A stretch of DNA of 64,000 nucleotides, taken from Smallanthus sonchifolius (Eukaryota > Streptophyta > Magnoliopsida > Asterales > Asteraceae). Below, piece after piece: positions 1-11,017 of this stretch. The notes beneath the pieces were generated by a model. The model worked only from the letters and a program-made list of their open reading frames with translations, was not told where the DNA came from and ran no database searches. Position 1 is the stretch's first letter; each line of letters starts with the position of its first letter. The translations under genes were made by a program, and so were the position numbers. The stretch is taken from assembly GCA_023525975.1 (NCBI GenBank), contig CM042029.1, positions 81,450,849-81,514,848 on the forward strand. The letters run 5' to 3'.

Positions 1-121
1 GTTGTTTATATCCTTAGTATATGTAATATATTTTTACATCTGTAAAATATAAACATAAAGATCTAAAAATTTTATATATTGATATTTTTCATCCCGTGTG
101 TAGACACGGGATCTAAACTAG
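1..121 (+). mobile_element. Helitron 3' terminus (body cut by window start)
   Basis: A 7-bp perfect hairpin, CCCGTGT at 93-99 and ACACGGG at 104-110 with a 4-base loop, is followed 7 bases later by CTAG (118-121) and then T. This is the standard Helitron 3' end: a subterminal hairpin, then CTRR, inserted before T. No protein is visible. The 5' end lies outside the window, so the length is unknown. Confidence 0.7.
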
Positions 122-2929
122 TATTGTGATAAACCTAGTTGTAGGAGACAATGTTTGAGTGTGTTTTTACAGTTTAAAATGATGATGAAGCGTAGCTCAA
201 TCATTTTGAGGGTGTAAGGTGCAGTAGAAACTTAGGGATCTGTTTCAAATGTCATCGTGGATCTAGGATTTTTGTGAGTGGGGACAAAAAAATAGTTCAT
301 TAAAGTAGGATTAGACTTTGTATATAAAAAACTTTTTAGGCCAAATTTATTTTGGTAAAGTTGGATTGGATTATGATTAGACATTTTTAGACTCGAAACA
401 AAGAATCTGATTGGACTATGTATATAATTTTATTTTTAAATTAAGGGCCATACTAGGCCTTAGACGCAAACTAAAAAATTACATGCATAAGGCCGACATG
501 ATAAAATAATATACTGAGTTGGGTGTCTCTTTGGAGCTGTATCTCTATCTATTTAGATAGATGTAAAGTTTGCTTTCATCTCATTCTTTCAGACCCTACT
601 AGTTCAAGTAAGATTTTTATTAGGTATGTTTAGTTATTTATTATACTTCAAAAAATGACTCATAAATATCAAGTTATCGAATTTGTATTGTTTTAGTTAC
701 TCTAAACGGTAAACAAATTAAATAATCAAGTTTCAAACACTAGAACGGAAACACTTGTCTCTTAAAACTTACTCTTAAAATCCATCTATTGTCTGTTTTA
801 TAAGACTTGAATCCGTATCATTTTGATGAGGATAAACTATAGATACCACTAGACCAAAAGATCGTCAACACCAAAAACTAATAATCAACAACCTCCAAAC
901 GTGATATTTATTTCAAAATGTTACACCAAACGTATCTTAAAAAACATGTTTATACCGTTGTTATGGCATCAACCCATTATATTACTATATATGACGTCAC
1001 CATTAAAGAGTGTTTGGTGTTGCACCACGTCTTGTGAAAACTAATGACTTGAAAGTGGGTAAAAATGTGGTTACAAAGGATTTTGACTAAGGTGACAGGT
1101 TTAGTCAAAGTCAAAGACACCCTATAGTCTTAAAGTACGATCTTTGTCGTTTGGAAATTTATTGTTGTTATACTTGTAAAGCAATTATGTAATCTCCTCA
1201 ATAGACCACGTCATATATTTGAACAAAAGTTTTATATAAAACTAGTTAACGTAAATTCGCGTGTTGCGACGAGTGCGTTGATAATATTTGAAACTTTATG
1301 AAAAACAAAAGTGTGATGTAAACCCAAGCGTTTCGACAAGGGACGTTGATGATATTCGACTTTATACTAAAAAAAACAAATGAGTTTCTCAAACACATGA
1401 TCTTTAAAACCATGCTACCAAGTCAAAGTGTTTGTTAAACTCAACTATAATTGATCGTCAAAAAGATTTATTAATTATAGGGAAACCATGATAGTTGAAA
1501 AGTAACCAACTATTGTGAGACAAAATAAAGGAATATTTTTTATTTCCTTTCACATTGGTACTTATATAGTTATAAAACAAAAAGGAAAAAAAAATAAAAA
1601 TAGAAGAGAGATACATATAAATGAGTCACACCCATAAATATATAATCTCAAAAACTAAAAGGATCCGCTACCTGATTTAGAAATTTTTGGTATTTTAAAA
1701 ATAAGTCTGAAAAAATGGGTTCGGTCAAAGAAAAAGTATGATTACATCTTCGTCAGTAATACTAACAAATCTCTCTTAGCTTAAGAAATACAGACATTCA
1801 AAAAATCAAAACCAATTTAATTGCGCAAATGTTAACATAATTTTCTTGAAAGGCGAAAACGTTAACATAATTAACTTACATTAGATAACATAAACATTTC
1901 AAATAAATAATTTATAAAGCCTTTTTTTTTCAGGTTCTGGGATACAACTCTCTACTTATCTCATAAGGCTGAATCCACCGGTAACCACCACCACCTCAGG
2001 ATATGTGATAAGATTTCGAGCTTCCAAAAACTAGGTCGGTTGTAAATCCATTTGAGTCTCTAACACAATTACAAGTCACACTTAACCCATACTCTTGTGA
2101 TAATCATTGGTTAATCTTGTTGTTTCGTGCTATATCTTCTTTTGGGATTCACTTTGGTTTAACTATTTCATATATAACATCTCTATATGCCCTAACGTAC
2201 CTTTGAGTAGAATAAATTATAAAGATTCTTGTATAAAAGTTATTATCATCCATTAATCGAAAAACTTAGGACTAAAAATGAATTATATATTTGATATGAA
2301 AATTTTATTATATAAATATGATATTATGCGAGTTTTTAGAGGTATATATATGAAAATGTCTCTTAAAAATTCATTTAAAAAGTATAAGAGAACAAATCAA
2401 AAGGGTTTCATGAATTTTCTTATATTGACTATAATCAATCATCAATTAAAAATTTTCTATTAACATCATTTCTCATATTATAGTTTAGATTGTTTTCTAT
2501 AATAATCTACTTATAATAAACTTGATATAAATTGAGATTTAACTATATCATTAAGTTATGCTAATTCACATAGTCAAAATCTTACAACCTAAGTTGAATT
2601 TATTCACATAGAGGTACGCTTCAACATGCTCATTCATCAATTTAAAATCTTACAACATAAACTAAAATTATTAATGATGAGATTTATCACAACTTCTGAT
2701 AATAGATCTTTTTTCCTTTAGTTATACTAAACAAACAAATAGATAACCTTTAATGGATGATGTAACAACTAATACCCCCAACCCGATTAGAGTTTGGTGT
2801 TACTACACGGTAATGAAATTCAAACCATAATTTCAAAATGGAAGAGACATACAGAATTCAAAGTCCCAAAACATCATAAGGTTCCTAATTAAATTGTTCA
2901 TTACATCGAATTAAATAAAGTCTTCCTTG
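122..2929. other. AT-rich intergenic DNA, no gene seen
   Basis: This stretch is strongly AT-rich, with short oligo-A and oligo-T runs. The only open frame of note (2278-2463) is 61 codons of AT-driven Lys, Ile, Tyr and Phe without a recognisable motif. I see no RNA gene, terminal repeat or tandem array. Confidence 0.6.
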
Positions 2930-3590
2930 CCCAAGTTGTTAATCTTCCCTCCCCTCCCGGATAACCCGGTTGACTTTACATGCATACGTCTAAGCATAAC
3001 GCTTAGTGGACGGATAACAGGAAATCAATGTTGAGTCAACAATAATCCAGAGGGGCACCACCAAGCGGGATCGAGACCGAGAATTGAGACAGTTCAATTT
3101 TACTAAAATAGTTTCATTAGCTCCCGAGGTATTATAAATCCTCTCATACCTACTAATTGATGTACCTGAGATGCATTCCTTAGCCGGAAAGATATGTGAC
3201 CATGAAAGGTGAAGGAAGGCTGGAATGCCAACATGCGTGCAGGCGAGTTGCAGCCTACAATCCGAACTCTGGGTTTCACTCACTTAAAATCCATTCCTTG
3301 CTCTTGCCTAGTTCTAGGCTTAGACGAAAGAGCTCATTCATAGATTAACCGAGCTTGGATGGAACTGAACAAGATTTGGCGAACGAATAGAAAGGTCAAA
3401 TTTTGATTGAGAAAGTAAAAGGAGGTTATTCAGCATGTCTCATTATTTTTCTTCCATTTCGTCCTCATATCAGAAAAGAATGCTATAACGATAACATGAG
3501 ATACGATGAAGCAAATATATCTGAAAATAATTCGTATAAATACATGAAGGGAACGAGGTTTTGGCTCCAAACAATAGGTGCTTGGTAGTC
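2930..3590. other. GC-richer island, possible organelle-derived insert
   Basis: Base composition rises to near-balanced GC between about 2940 and 3590, while both flanks are very AT-rich. The style (long non-repetitive stretches without homopolymers, no open frame beyond 97 codons on either strand) resembles plant mitochondrial intergenic DNA. I cannot name a mitochondrial gene in it. It could equally be a decayed gene or transposon fragment. Confidence 0.25.
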
Positions 3591-3603
3591 TATTTATTCG
3601 TTA

Positions 3604-4850
3604 CTAGGTTGAATCCTGTGTATTATACGGGTTGTATATTGAAACGATATGATTCATAAATATGTTTTTTAACAGCAATTCATAAATATGTATATACATT
3701 TTTTTAACTTAATTCATAATCCTTGATACAACTTTAATTTTGCAAACTAGAGAATAAGAAAATGAGCATCATTAAAACTTTTTGTAATATATTTAGCCAA
3801 TTTCTTAAATGTAGTTTGATATAACTATTCTAATCTAAATATAAGATGAAATAGAAAAATCGGTAATTTAAGTAAAATCTTTCCTGATTTGAAGGTATAG
3901 ACAAAATAATTGATCAAAATTAAACATAATTTTATCAAATATAATTGGTTTACAAAAATAATTAAAATAAAATTTTTATAAAAGAAACGAAATTAAAAAA
4001 AACTAATTATTTTAAATGATATATATAATTATAGCTGTGATTGGTAACTGAACTTTATGATTAATGTAATTATTCAAATTTAATCTCTAATTTCCTTATC
4101 TGTTTAATACTTCATATGAAAAATTTTCAAAAGTTAATAAGAGGAGACGTATTTAATAAAAGAAAGATGCGAAAAAATAATTGTGAGATTGTATCACAAA
4201 GTGACACGTGTCTAATTTTATTTTTATTTATTAGAATAGACAGATTTACAAAATATATTAAAAGGTTTATTAAATTATAAAATATTAAGATTATAAGCTT
4301 CGAGCTTTCCCTTTAAAAACGTAAAATATTAATTTAAATTCGACACCATTACTTCCCAATTTTATTATGTAGTTTTGTTAATTGAATTTTTTTTTTTCAA
4401 AAAGATGGACTTGTAACTTAAATAATATAAAAAATATAATAAAAAATTTATGTTTTTTTTATTTTAATTGATTACTATATTATTTAAATGCATAATCTTT
4501 TACCTAATTTTGTGGTGTGGTAGTTTAGGCGGAAAAAAAAAGTTTCTCATGCCTCCAATAAATGACACGTGTCACTTGAGATTTTCATTGATTAGATAAG
4601 TAAGATAAGATTTTTTAAATGCATAATTTTTGACCTAATTTTGTGGTGTGGTAGTTTAGACGGGAAAAAAAAGTTCCTCATGCCCCCAATGATTGACACG
4701 TGTCACTTAAGATTTTCATTTATTGAATAAGTAAGATTAGTAAAAGATAGAAATGCATTAAATAAAAGAGAAATGCGAAAAAAAATAGTGAGGGTGAATA
4801 TGGAGGCGACACGTGACATGAACAAACTTTTATTTATTATATAGTATAGA
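3604..4850 (-). mobile_element. Non-autonomous Helitron, complete
   Basis: Read on the minus strand the element starts with TCTATACTATATAATAAATA (4850 down) and ends in a hairpin (CCCGTATAATACACAGG) followed by ATTCAACCTAG at 3604. It is flanked by A on the 5' side and T on the 3' side, the A^T insertion rule of Helitrons. Length is 1,247 bp. It has no Rep/helicase frame, so it must depend on an autonomous relative. Its 5' end matches that of the small element at 5221. Confidence 0.7.
4490..4739. repeat. Two tandem copies of a 131-bp unit inside the Helitron
   Basis: Unit 1 (from 4490) and unit 2 (from 4621) share the order GCATAAT, CCTAATTTTGTGGTGTGG, an oligo-A run and GACACGTGTCAC, with scattered substitutions. 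A third, more divergent block carrying CGACACGTGACATG follows at about 4807. The palindrome GACACGTGTC contains a G-box-like CACGTG core. That is a sequence observation, not evidence of regulation. Confidence 0.75.
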
Positions 4851-4886
4851 TTAATATTTATTGTGATTTATTATTCTTTTATTTAA

Positions 4887-4985
4887 TTTTCGAGATGACA
4901 TAGTGGTAGACGTATAATTCTTGTATGGCAAAGATTTCAAGTTCAAATCCTTTAATACAGTATTGGCCGGTTTTATGAGTTTTCT
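4887..4985 (+). mobile_element. SINE-like tRNA-derived sequence
   Basis: GATGACATAGTGGTAGACG resembles a pol III box A and, about 35 bases on, AGTTCAAATCC resembles box B. The spacing fits a tRNA-derived SINE head. The tail is A-rich near 4990. No target duplication was found, so this is a weak call. Confidence 0.4.
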
Positions 4986-5220
4986 AATAAGGCATTTAAA
5001 AAAGGAAAATAAATGAACAAATAGATTGTTTATTATAAATTGAATTTATATAATTTTTAACTAGAATTAAGATAAAAAAAACTCAACTTAGTTTTTATTA
5101 AATACAATATTTTATGTTATTAATCGTTTCTTCAAAACTATTTTCATATACATAATTTTTAAAATCTACAACACATGACGTAATTATTTCTTGTAGTCTG
5201 AATACAAATCTATATCCATA

Positions 5221-5407
5221 TCTATACTATATAAGAAATAAAAATAATTTATGTAAGTATCATGTCTACATCTTTTCTCACCAAGTATATAGCATTATAT
5301 TTTATCAATCATTGTAATACACATGTTTTTAAAATACAAATTTTTTATTACTAAGTATATAATATTTTATTTTATCAACCCGTGTAATACACGAGATTTT
5401 AACCTAA
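5221..5407 (+). mobile_element. Very short non-autonomous Helitron (187 bp)
   Basis: It begins TCTATACTATATAAGAAATA after an A (5220). It ends with a hairpin built on CGTGT/ACACG (5381-5393), then TTTTAACCTAA at 5407 before T. The interior holds a diverged duplication (two blocks containing AAGTATATA and ATTTTATCAA). Its 5' end is nearly the same as the larger copy at 3604-4850, so both probably belong to one family. Confidence 0.65.
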
Positions 5408-6309
5408 TTAATTTATATTATAGATTACACTTTAATATAATATAGAATCAACTTTTAAGTAAAGAATCATGAGAGACGCATAAACCCATACACATTGTTT
5501 TAACAATATATAAATACATAATGCGAATATCTAATCATTTAAATTACCCTCGTTCCCTTTCTCTCTTCAATTCTTCCATTTTATTTGTCAAACACTATGT
5601 ATACGTATAATTACATTATGTGATTCTTACGATTGTCTACTTCAAATTCGTTATGTAGTAAATGCGTCTTAATAGTATATTAATATATTAACATAAACGT
5701 ATAATCTATCTTTTATTTATACCTAATAAATAAGTAACTAGTTACGTCACATGTCATAATTCTATAAGCCCAAGATTCTTTTTTTCGCTTATTTTTTCTT
5801 CATTTTCTAACAACTTAATATTTCTTTACTAACAATTTAATATTGGATTATCGGATTTTTATCATCTCACTTTTTACCAATTGGCCAATAATAATTCTAA
5901 CTGAGAATATTCTTACCACCAGTCCCTACTTTCAAACTATTTTCTTACATTAGACCCCCCGTTAAAAAAACTTAACGCCGTTAGAGTTTATATGACGTGG
6001 ACATCTGTAAACCGTCGGAAAGTCAAGCCAAGCTAGCAATGGTCTCGTGTTGGCTTTTGAAATTGGCTCTGATGGTGTTTAACTGATCTCGTTAAACACC
6101 ACCGTTGTCTCTCTTTTAACTTTTCAAATTTAATATTTTATTATATTTTATAGATTATAGATATTTATTACTAATCATTTAATATTTTATTTATTTGATC
6201 CATATATAAAACACGAGTTTCATAACTTAATATGCATTAAAATAGAAAATACTTCATTCTACTTTCCCTCTCCCCAAATAAACTTTGACAAAGTAATCAA
6301 TCATCTACA
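5408..6309. other. AT-rich spacer, no gene seen
   Basis: No credible open frame or terminal repeat was found. A GC-richer patch near 5950-6070 (AACGCCGTTAGAG) resembles wording seen in plant MULE-type inverted repeats, but no paired end was located. Confidence 0.45.
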
Positions 6310-6319
6310 AATATTAATT

Positions 6320-7541
6320 GGAAAAATTATCAAAATGGACATTTGACTTGTCAAACTTGTAAAAATGGGCAAGTTTTTTCAGCCGGCTAACTCATGGTCA
6401 TTTAGGCTTGTAGCCGGCTGAAGACGGCTAGTTCAGTCGGCTTGGTTTTCAGCAATATGTAAGCTTTTTTTAGAATTTCAACCTATCAGAAATTGCCACG
6501 TGGCAATTCGTATTCCCTAGGCGGCTAAAGCCCGCTAAGTAGCAGGCTTAGCCGGCGAACTTTTTTTTTGCATAGCTTAGCCGGATTGGTTCAAGATGGC
6601 TTACCCGGCGGCTTGTTTAATTCGGCTAGGCATGGCTTAGCCGGCGCCGAAGGTCTTATTACACCTCTAAGCCGGCTGCAGTGGTCTTATTACACCTCTA
6701 ATCTAGGGAAGATAATCTACTTGAACCAATAGACACATGTTTTTTTGAAGAAGAACCAATAGCCACAGGTTTTTTGAAAGAAAAACCAACACCATCTTCT
6801 TGGATAACATACAACTTGTATATTTCAAACGGATTTTTATGAAATATACAAAAAAAAATGAAATATCACTATCATCATATATGTCGATTGGGTCGGTAAA
6901 TGTTGATATTTTATAAGATATCCGATAAATATTCTCGCCACAAACATTAGAAATAATAGATAACAAATCATTGTAAGTAACATTTGTAGATAACCTTATA
7001 CCGCACTTTGTACAATCGAACGAGACGTATTCAACAGCACCGTCAACAAATTCCCATCTCCCCCCGCTGTATACAATGTCCATAGACATCTCGAAACACT
7101 TCACTTGCTTAGAACAATGGAAATTGTGAGAAAAAAATGGAAAAAACAAAGTTAAATAAGTGAGAAAAACTAGAAGTAGGCTGGTAAGACCACTTCAGTC
7201 GGCTAAGAAGTCTAATAACACCTTCGGCTCCGGCTAAGCCGAGCCCTGTAAGCCATCTCGAACCAAGCCGGCTAAGCCATGCAAAAAAAAAGTATGCCGG
7301 CTAAGCCTGCTACTTAGCGGGCTTTAGCCGCCTAGGGAATACGCATTGCCACGTGGCAATTTCTGATAGGTTGAAATTCTAAAAAAAGCTTACATATTGC
7401 TGAAAACCAAGCCGGCTGAACCAGCCGTCTTCAGCCGGCTACAGCCGGATACAAGCCTAAATGACCATAAGTTAGCCGGCTGAAAAAGCTTGCCCATTTT
7501 TACAAGTTTGACCAGTCAAATATCCATTCGAATAATTTTTC
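6320..7541 (-). mobile_element. Foldback MULE with long terminal inverted repeats
   Basis: The left arm (6320 to about 6660) and right arm (about 7190-7541) are inverted copies of roughly 350 bp. They are rich in GCCGGCTAA-type words and share GAAAAATTAT at the ends and ATTGCCACGTGGCAATT inside. A 10-bp direct repeat AATATTAATT flanks the unit (6310-6319 and 7542-7551), the size expected for Mutator-like elements. The core carries a transposase N-terminal fragment on the minus strand. The outer right end lies 244 bp upstream of the PADRE start codon. Confidence 0.85.
6703..7149 (-). pseudogene. MULE transposase N-terminal fragment
   Basis: The open frame of 148 codons lies between the two inverted arms. 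The stretch YSGGRWEFVDGAVEYV...GIRLSTNVTYNDLLSII...YRISYKI looks like the N-terminal PB1-like segment of plant MuDR-type transposases. The zinc finger, DDE catalytic core and SWIM finger that should follow are missing, so the copy cannot transpose itself. The C-terminal 50 residues read into the right-hand repeat and look like random translation. The family call is from memory of the pattern, without a search. Confidence 0.55.
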
Positions 7542-7680
7542 AATATTAATTTGTTTCAAAAACAGCCCCACACGCACCAAATGTCACACCATAACTTGTT
7601 CAATGTCAAAAAGAGAATCCACTTTCCTTTCATTTTCCTCCACACACACAAACACCATGCGTAATTCTCTACACAACAAC

Positions 7681-7692
7681 ATATATATTTAT
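7681..7692 (+). promoter_or_regulatory. Probable TATA box of the PADRE gene
   Basis: ATATATATTTAT lies about 95 bases upstream of the ATG at 7785, leaving room for a leader of roughly 65-70 bases. A second candidate, CTATAAAT at 7746, would leave only a few bases of leader. The region between the MULE and this box is only about 140 bp, so upstream control elements may lie in the transposon itself. Confidence 0.45.
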
Positions 7693-7784
7693 ATGTCTAC
7701 TTGTTCATACCAACACTAACACACCAACCTTTTATATTATTACTACTATAAATCATTTATCAACTTTCTTCAACATCAAAAACA

Positions 7785-8261
7785 ATGGGGAACTATGCAT
7801 CCGCTTGCACTTCCATGATTGCTCCGGTGATGAAAAGCAACAAGGCAGCAAGAGTTATATTCCCCTCCGGCGAAATCCGGCAGTTTCGGGAGTCCGTCAA
7901 GGCGGCCGAGATCATGCTCGACTGTCCCGGCTTCTTCGTAGTCAACTCACGGACGTTAAACATCAACCGTTGTTTTACACCTCTTTCGGCCGATGAAGAT
8001 TTGGAGCGGGGGAATATTTATATCATGTTTTCGATGAGGAGGGTGAACTGTATGGTCACTCCAGCGGATGTGGCGGTTTTTTGGATGGCGGGTAGTAAGG
8101 CGGGTAAACGGATTTCGGGTGGTGGTGGTGAGGTGAAGGTTGTGGAGCAGCCGAGATTGGTGATGGAAGGGGCGGAGTTTAGTTATAGGTTGGCGGTTTG
8201 TAGGTCGAGGAAGCCGGTGTTGGATACGATTATGGAGGAGCCACCGAAGGCCTTTGTCTAA
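7785..8261 (+). CDS. DUF4228 / PADRE-domain protein
   Basis: This is an intronless gene for 158 residues. The start MGNYASACTS is the usual opening of this plant family: Gly2 suits N-myristoylation and Cys8 suits palmitoylation, suggesting membrane anchoring (inference). The segment AARVIFPSGEIRQFRESVKAAEIMLDCPGFFVVNSRTL (about residues 21-58) followed by PLSADEDLERGNIYIMFSMRR (about 67-87) is the conserved DUF4228/PADRE core. The Gly-rich loop near residue 112 and the C-terminal tail are typical low-conservation parts. The length is normal and there is no frame damage. Family members respond to pathogens and abiotic stress, but their biochemical role is not settled. Codon use is GC-richer than the surroundings, as expected of a real gene. 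A foldback MULE ends 244 bp upstream. Confidence 0.9.
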   Translation: MGNYASACTSMIAPVMKSNKAARVIFPSGEIRQFRESVKAAEIMLDCPGFFVVNSRTLNINRCFTPLSADEDLERGNIYIMFSMRRVNCMVTPADVAVFWMAGSKAGKRISGGGGEVKVVEQPRLVMEGAEFSYRLAVCRSRKPVLDTIMEEPPKAFV

Positions 8262-8411
8262 ATGGTATTCTGATGTGTAAAATGGTACCTCTTTGATTGA
8301 CTGCATAGTAATTAAAAGTAAATTAGATTGCTTGTGCTATATATAAATACTAAATTGGATACCATAAGTCTTTAGTATTTTCAAGAATTAAAATTAGGTT
8401 TAGATTTTAAA

Positions 8412-8628
8412 AAAATTTTGGAACGGCAACACCTAGATATTCTAGAATAATTGGTTTACTCGGGGCAACTCCTAGAACATCTAGGGCAGCCCACCACAGG
8501 AGGAACCTCCAACTGGGTAAACCTCCTGACCTGGCCACATACCTCTTTTTTGCTGTTGCCAGGATTCGAACCCAAGACCTACACTATTAGAAGTCTTGAG
8601 GCTATCATTACCCCAAATGACCAACGGT
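8412..8628 (-). mobile_element. SINE, copy 1
   Basis: A perfect 14-bp target-site duplication, GTTTAGATTTTAAA, flanks the element at 8398-8411 and 8629-8642. On the minus strand a box-A-like TGGTCATTTGGGG near the 5' end and a box B GGTTCGAATCC are correctly spaced for a tRNA-derived pol III promoter. The body ends in a short A/T-rich tail. It carries no coding capacity and would depend on LINE machinery. A second copy lies in the opposite orientation at 57037-57230. Confidence 0.85.
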
Positions 8629-8829
8629 GTTTAGATTTTAAATAAGTCGGTACTAAATTGGATTCTAAATCTAAATAGATTCATGAAAGAAAAGTAAAAT
8701 CCTCTTTATAGATATTATTGTATGTGGGGTTGAAGTATTAAATTATGACCAAACCTTTTGACATTTAATGTACGCGTAATTTATTAACTTAAAGAAGAAG
8801 CAATAATATTATATATTTTTAACAACAAA

Positions 8830-9640
8830 CTTTCATTCAAAAGTAAGCCAGAGCCTAGCATGAAGCAATACAGAAAAACCAAAAACAGATACAGATTAAG
8901 AACTAGCCTTAGCATTATAAATACAGTAACAAATGAAATAACTACAACTTCAATTTTAAAAGAACACCAATCTTTCTAGTTCAAGGAGCTCATTTTAGCT
9001 TTGTTTTTAATCCATAGATATCCAAGGATCTTGATTTCTTCAATGATTTTTGCAACAGAAGCCGACTGATTCTCAAATAACGCTTTGTTCCTTGCTTTCC
9101 ATATTGCCCAACATGCCAGAAGTATGATAGATTGTACAGCAAGGAACAAAGCGTTATTTGAGAACCATCCGACTTTTCCATATTGCCCAACATGCCAGAA
9201 GTACGATGGATTGTACAACCCGTTTTTGCATCATTAAGCCCCCAACGACCTCCGTATTGAATAAGCCATTAGCTGAGAAGCCATAAATAGGGGGAGTTTA
9301 CACGATGATGAGACCTTTTGCCATACGAGGGTAGCAATAAAACAGGCGGTGAAGATATGGTCGACCGTTTCATCCGCCTCACCACATAAAACGCATGTCG
9401 TTGAGTTCGTTTGGATGTTTCGTCGTTGAGTTCGTTTGGATGTTTCTTCGTTGAATCGCCGTCTTAGTTGGAATCCTTTCCTCCTTGGTTCTCCATCAAA
9501 AATATTTACTTTAAGTGGTATCCAGTTATTCCAGTTGAATGGTTGTCCCGAGGAATCCACCCTTTGTGATGCAAACATAGACCTCACCGATTTGACCGAG
9601 AACGTTCCGTCCGTAGAACCTATCCAAGCCCATTTGTCCG
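8830..9640 (-). pseudogene. LINE (L1-type) 3' end with zf-RVT domain, broken
   Basis: On the minus strand the frame from 9587 to 9234 contains NWIPLKVNIFDGEP and, further on, CVLCGEADETVDHIFTAC followed by VWQKVSSSCKLP. This is the zinc-binding reverse-transcriptase C-terminal domain (zf-RVT) of plant L1 LINEs. The next frame (9218-8976) has LLACWAIWKARNKALFEN and IKILGYLWIKNKAK, the normal continuation to the LINE C-terminus. Two internal rearrangements break the frame: a tandem repeat of about 25 bp near 9400-9445 and a scrambled duplication at 9071-9217. The reverse transcriptase and endonuclease are missing, the usual outcome of 5' truncation on insertion. Confidence 0.8.
9071..9217. repeat. 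Interleaved inverted and direct repeats in the LINE tail
   Basis: A 26-bp segment at 9071-9096 recurs as its exact reverse complement at 9138-9163. The 42-bp segment that follows it (9097-9138) recurs directly at 9176-9217 with two substitutions. The pattern alternates inverted and direct copies and is not found in intact LINE 3' ends. Confidence 0.85.
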
Positions 9641-9660
9641 GCCCATCACATTTAGATTAG

Positions 9661-9969
9661 ATGTTAGTAGGGGTGATTATCCGACCAAGCCCGGGTCAAT
9701 TTAAACTAGACCGGACCGAGACCGATTAGGAGGTGAAATGAGGACCGAAGACCGAACTATTTGTTGATGGTCAGTCCGGGTTTCTTTGGGCCTTCACGTG
9801 TCGGTCTCAATCTTTTACACGTAAGCCCGATTAATTAAAAATGCATAATTCCAACAGAAAGCTAAACGGCTAGATTTAATTATATGTATATACTACTGAT
9901 TCGATGATGTCCACAAATGAAATATCATATATTACAATCATCAACCAAATAACGCTCAAGATCCTTAAA
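9661..9969. other. Spacer with GC-rich MITE-like text, no gene
   Basis: About 9670-9830 contains TAGGGGTGATTATCCGACC and repeated GACCGA/CCGGAC words, a style common in small hAT-like MITEs. I could not pair the ends. There is no open frame of interest. Confidence 0.35.
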
Positions 9970-10111
9970 TTACCGATTTGATATCATAAACAATCGAAAC
10001 AACAAGAACAAGATGAAGATGGAAGACATGATTAACCCTAAAGAACTATTCGATTGATTGAATGACCAACAACGTTTTACATACGTACAAAGGTTTTATA
10101 ACCCTAGTTGC
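9970..10111 (-). repeat. LTR fragment related to the LTR at 16502
   Basis: The order ATCATAAACAATCGAAACAA, GATTGATTGAATGACCAA and GTACAAAGGTTTTATAAC matches the first 140 bases of the LTR starting at 16502, with scattered differences. Only this part is present. It abuts the plus-strand gypsy pol. Confidence 0.65.
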
Positions 10112-10133
10112 ACCTATTGAAGCTATGCATCAC

Positions 10134-10936
10134 ACTTCCTTCTTTCCTGAGGTGGCTCTATTGAAGGCATGACTTGGCTAGAGTACAAGAGCTTTATCTC
10201 CACTCGGTTTGCCATTGTTATTGGCCAAGAAGCTATGGGTGCCTTAGCTACTTTAAGACAAACAGGTTCATTACAAACACTATGTCAAGAATTTGATTTA
10301 GCTTTGACTAAAGTTTCTACCTGTGATGAATATGTTGTTAGTCTGTTTTTGAGGGCTGTTAAGCCAGAGATAGGGTATCCTCTTAGGTTATTAAGACCTA
10401 AAAATTTACCTGAAGCTTACTTGTTAGCTAGGATACAAGATGAGAATATATCCCTATTATGTAGCAAGAATTGGCATTCTTCTTTTAGACCTTCAAATAC
10501 TGGTTCCACTTTTAATAGGACCACAGATTCTTTTCCTAAGGGTATTACCTCAGCTGCCAATTTAGCTTTACTTCCTTTTCCCCCTATTAAAGCTAGACCC
10601 TTAAGAAGATTAACTCCTAAGGAAATTGAAGAGAAGAGGGCTAAGGGTGAATGTTTTGGGTGTAATGAGAAGTTTTCTTCCACTCATAAATGTAAGAATA
10701 AACAATTGTATTCTATTGAGGTTTGGGAGGATGAAAATGATAACCCCTCTATGCCTGAAGAGGATTGTCATACTCCAAAATTGGATCCACAGATTTCACT
10801 TAATGCCATTATGGGAGTTTCCTCTTATTCTACCATGAAGGTTACAAGTGCAATTGGCACTAAAACTCCGCATATACTCATTGATTCTGGATCTACTCAC
10901 AATTTCTTAGATGAAAGAATTGCCTATAAAATGTAG
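10134..10936 (+). pseudogene. Ty3/gypsy (Reina-like) gag C-terminus and protease
   Basis: The frame from 10169 encodes the C-terminal half of a retrotransposon gag (WLEYKSFISTRFA...LRQTGSLQTLCQEFDLALTKV). A zinc knuckle follows, CFGCNEKFSSTHKC, then the start of the aspartic protease with its active site LIDSGSTHNFLD near 10880. A stop codon (TAG at 10934) interrupts the protease. The gag N-terminus is absent: homology to the inverted copy at 13637-14656 begins abruptly around 10134. It is the first part of one decayed polyprotein that continues to 13636. Confidence 0.8.
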
Positions 10937-11017
10937 TGCCCTACTACACCTATTCCTCCTCTTAAAATTACTATAGTAGATGGCAACCTCATTACTTGTG
11001 ATAAGAGCTGTGAAAAC

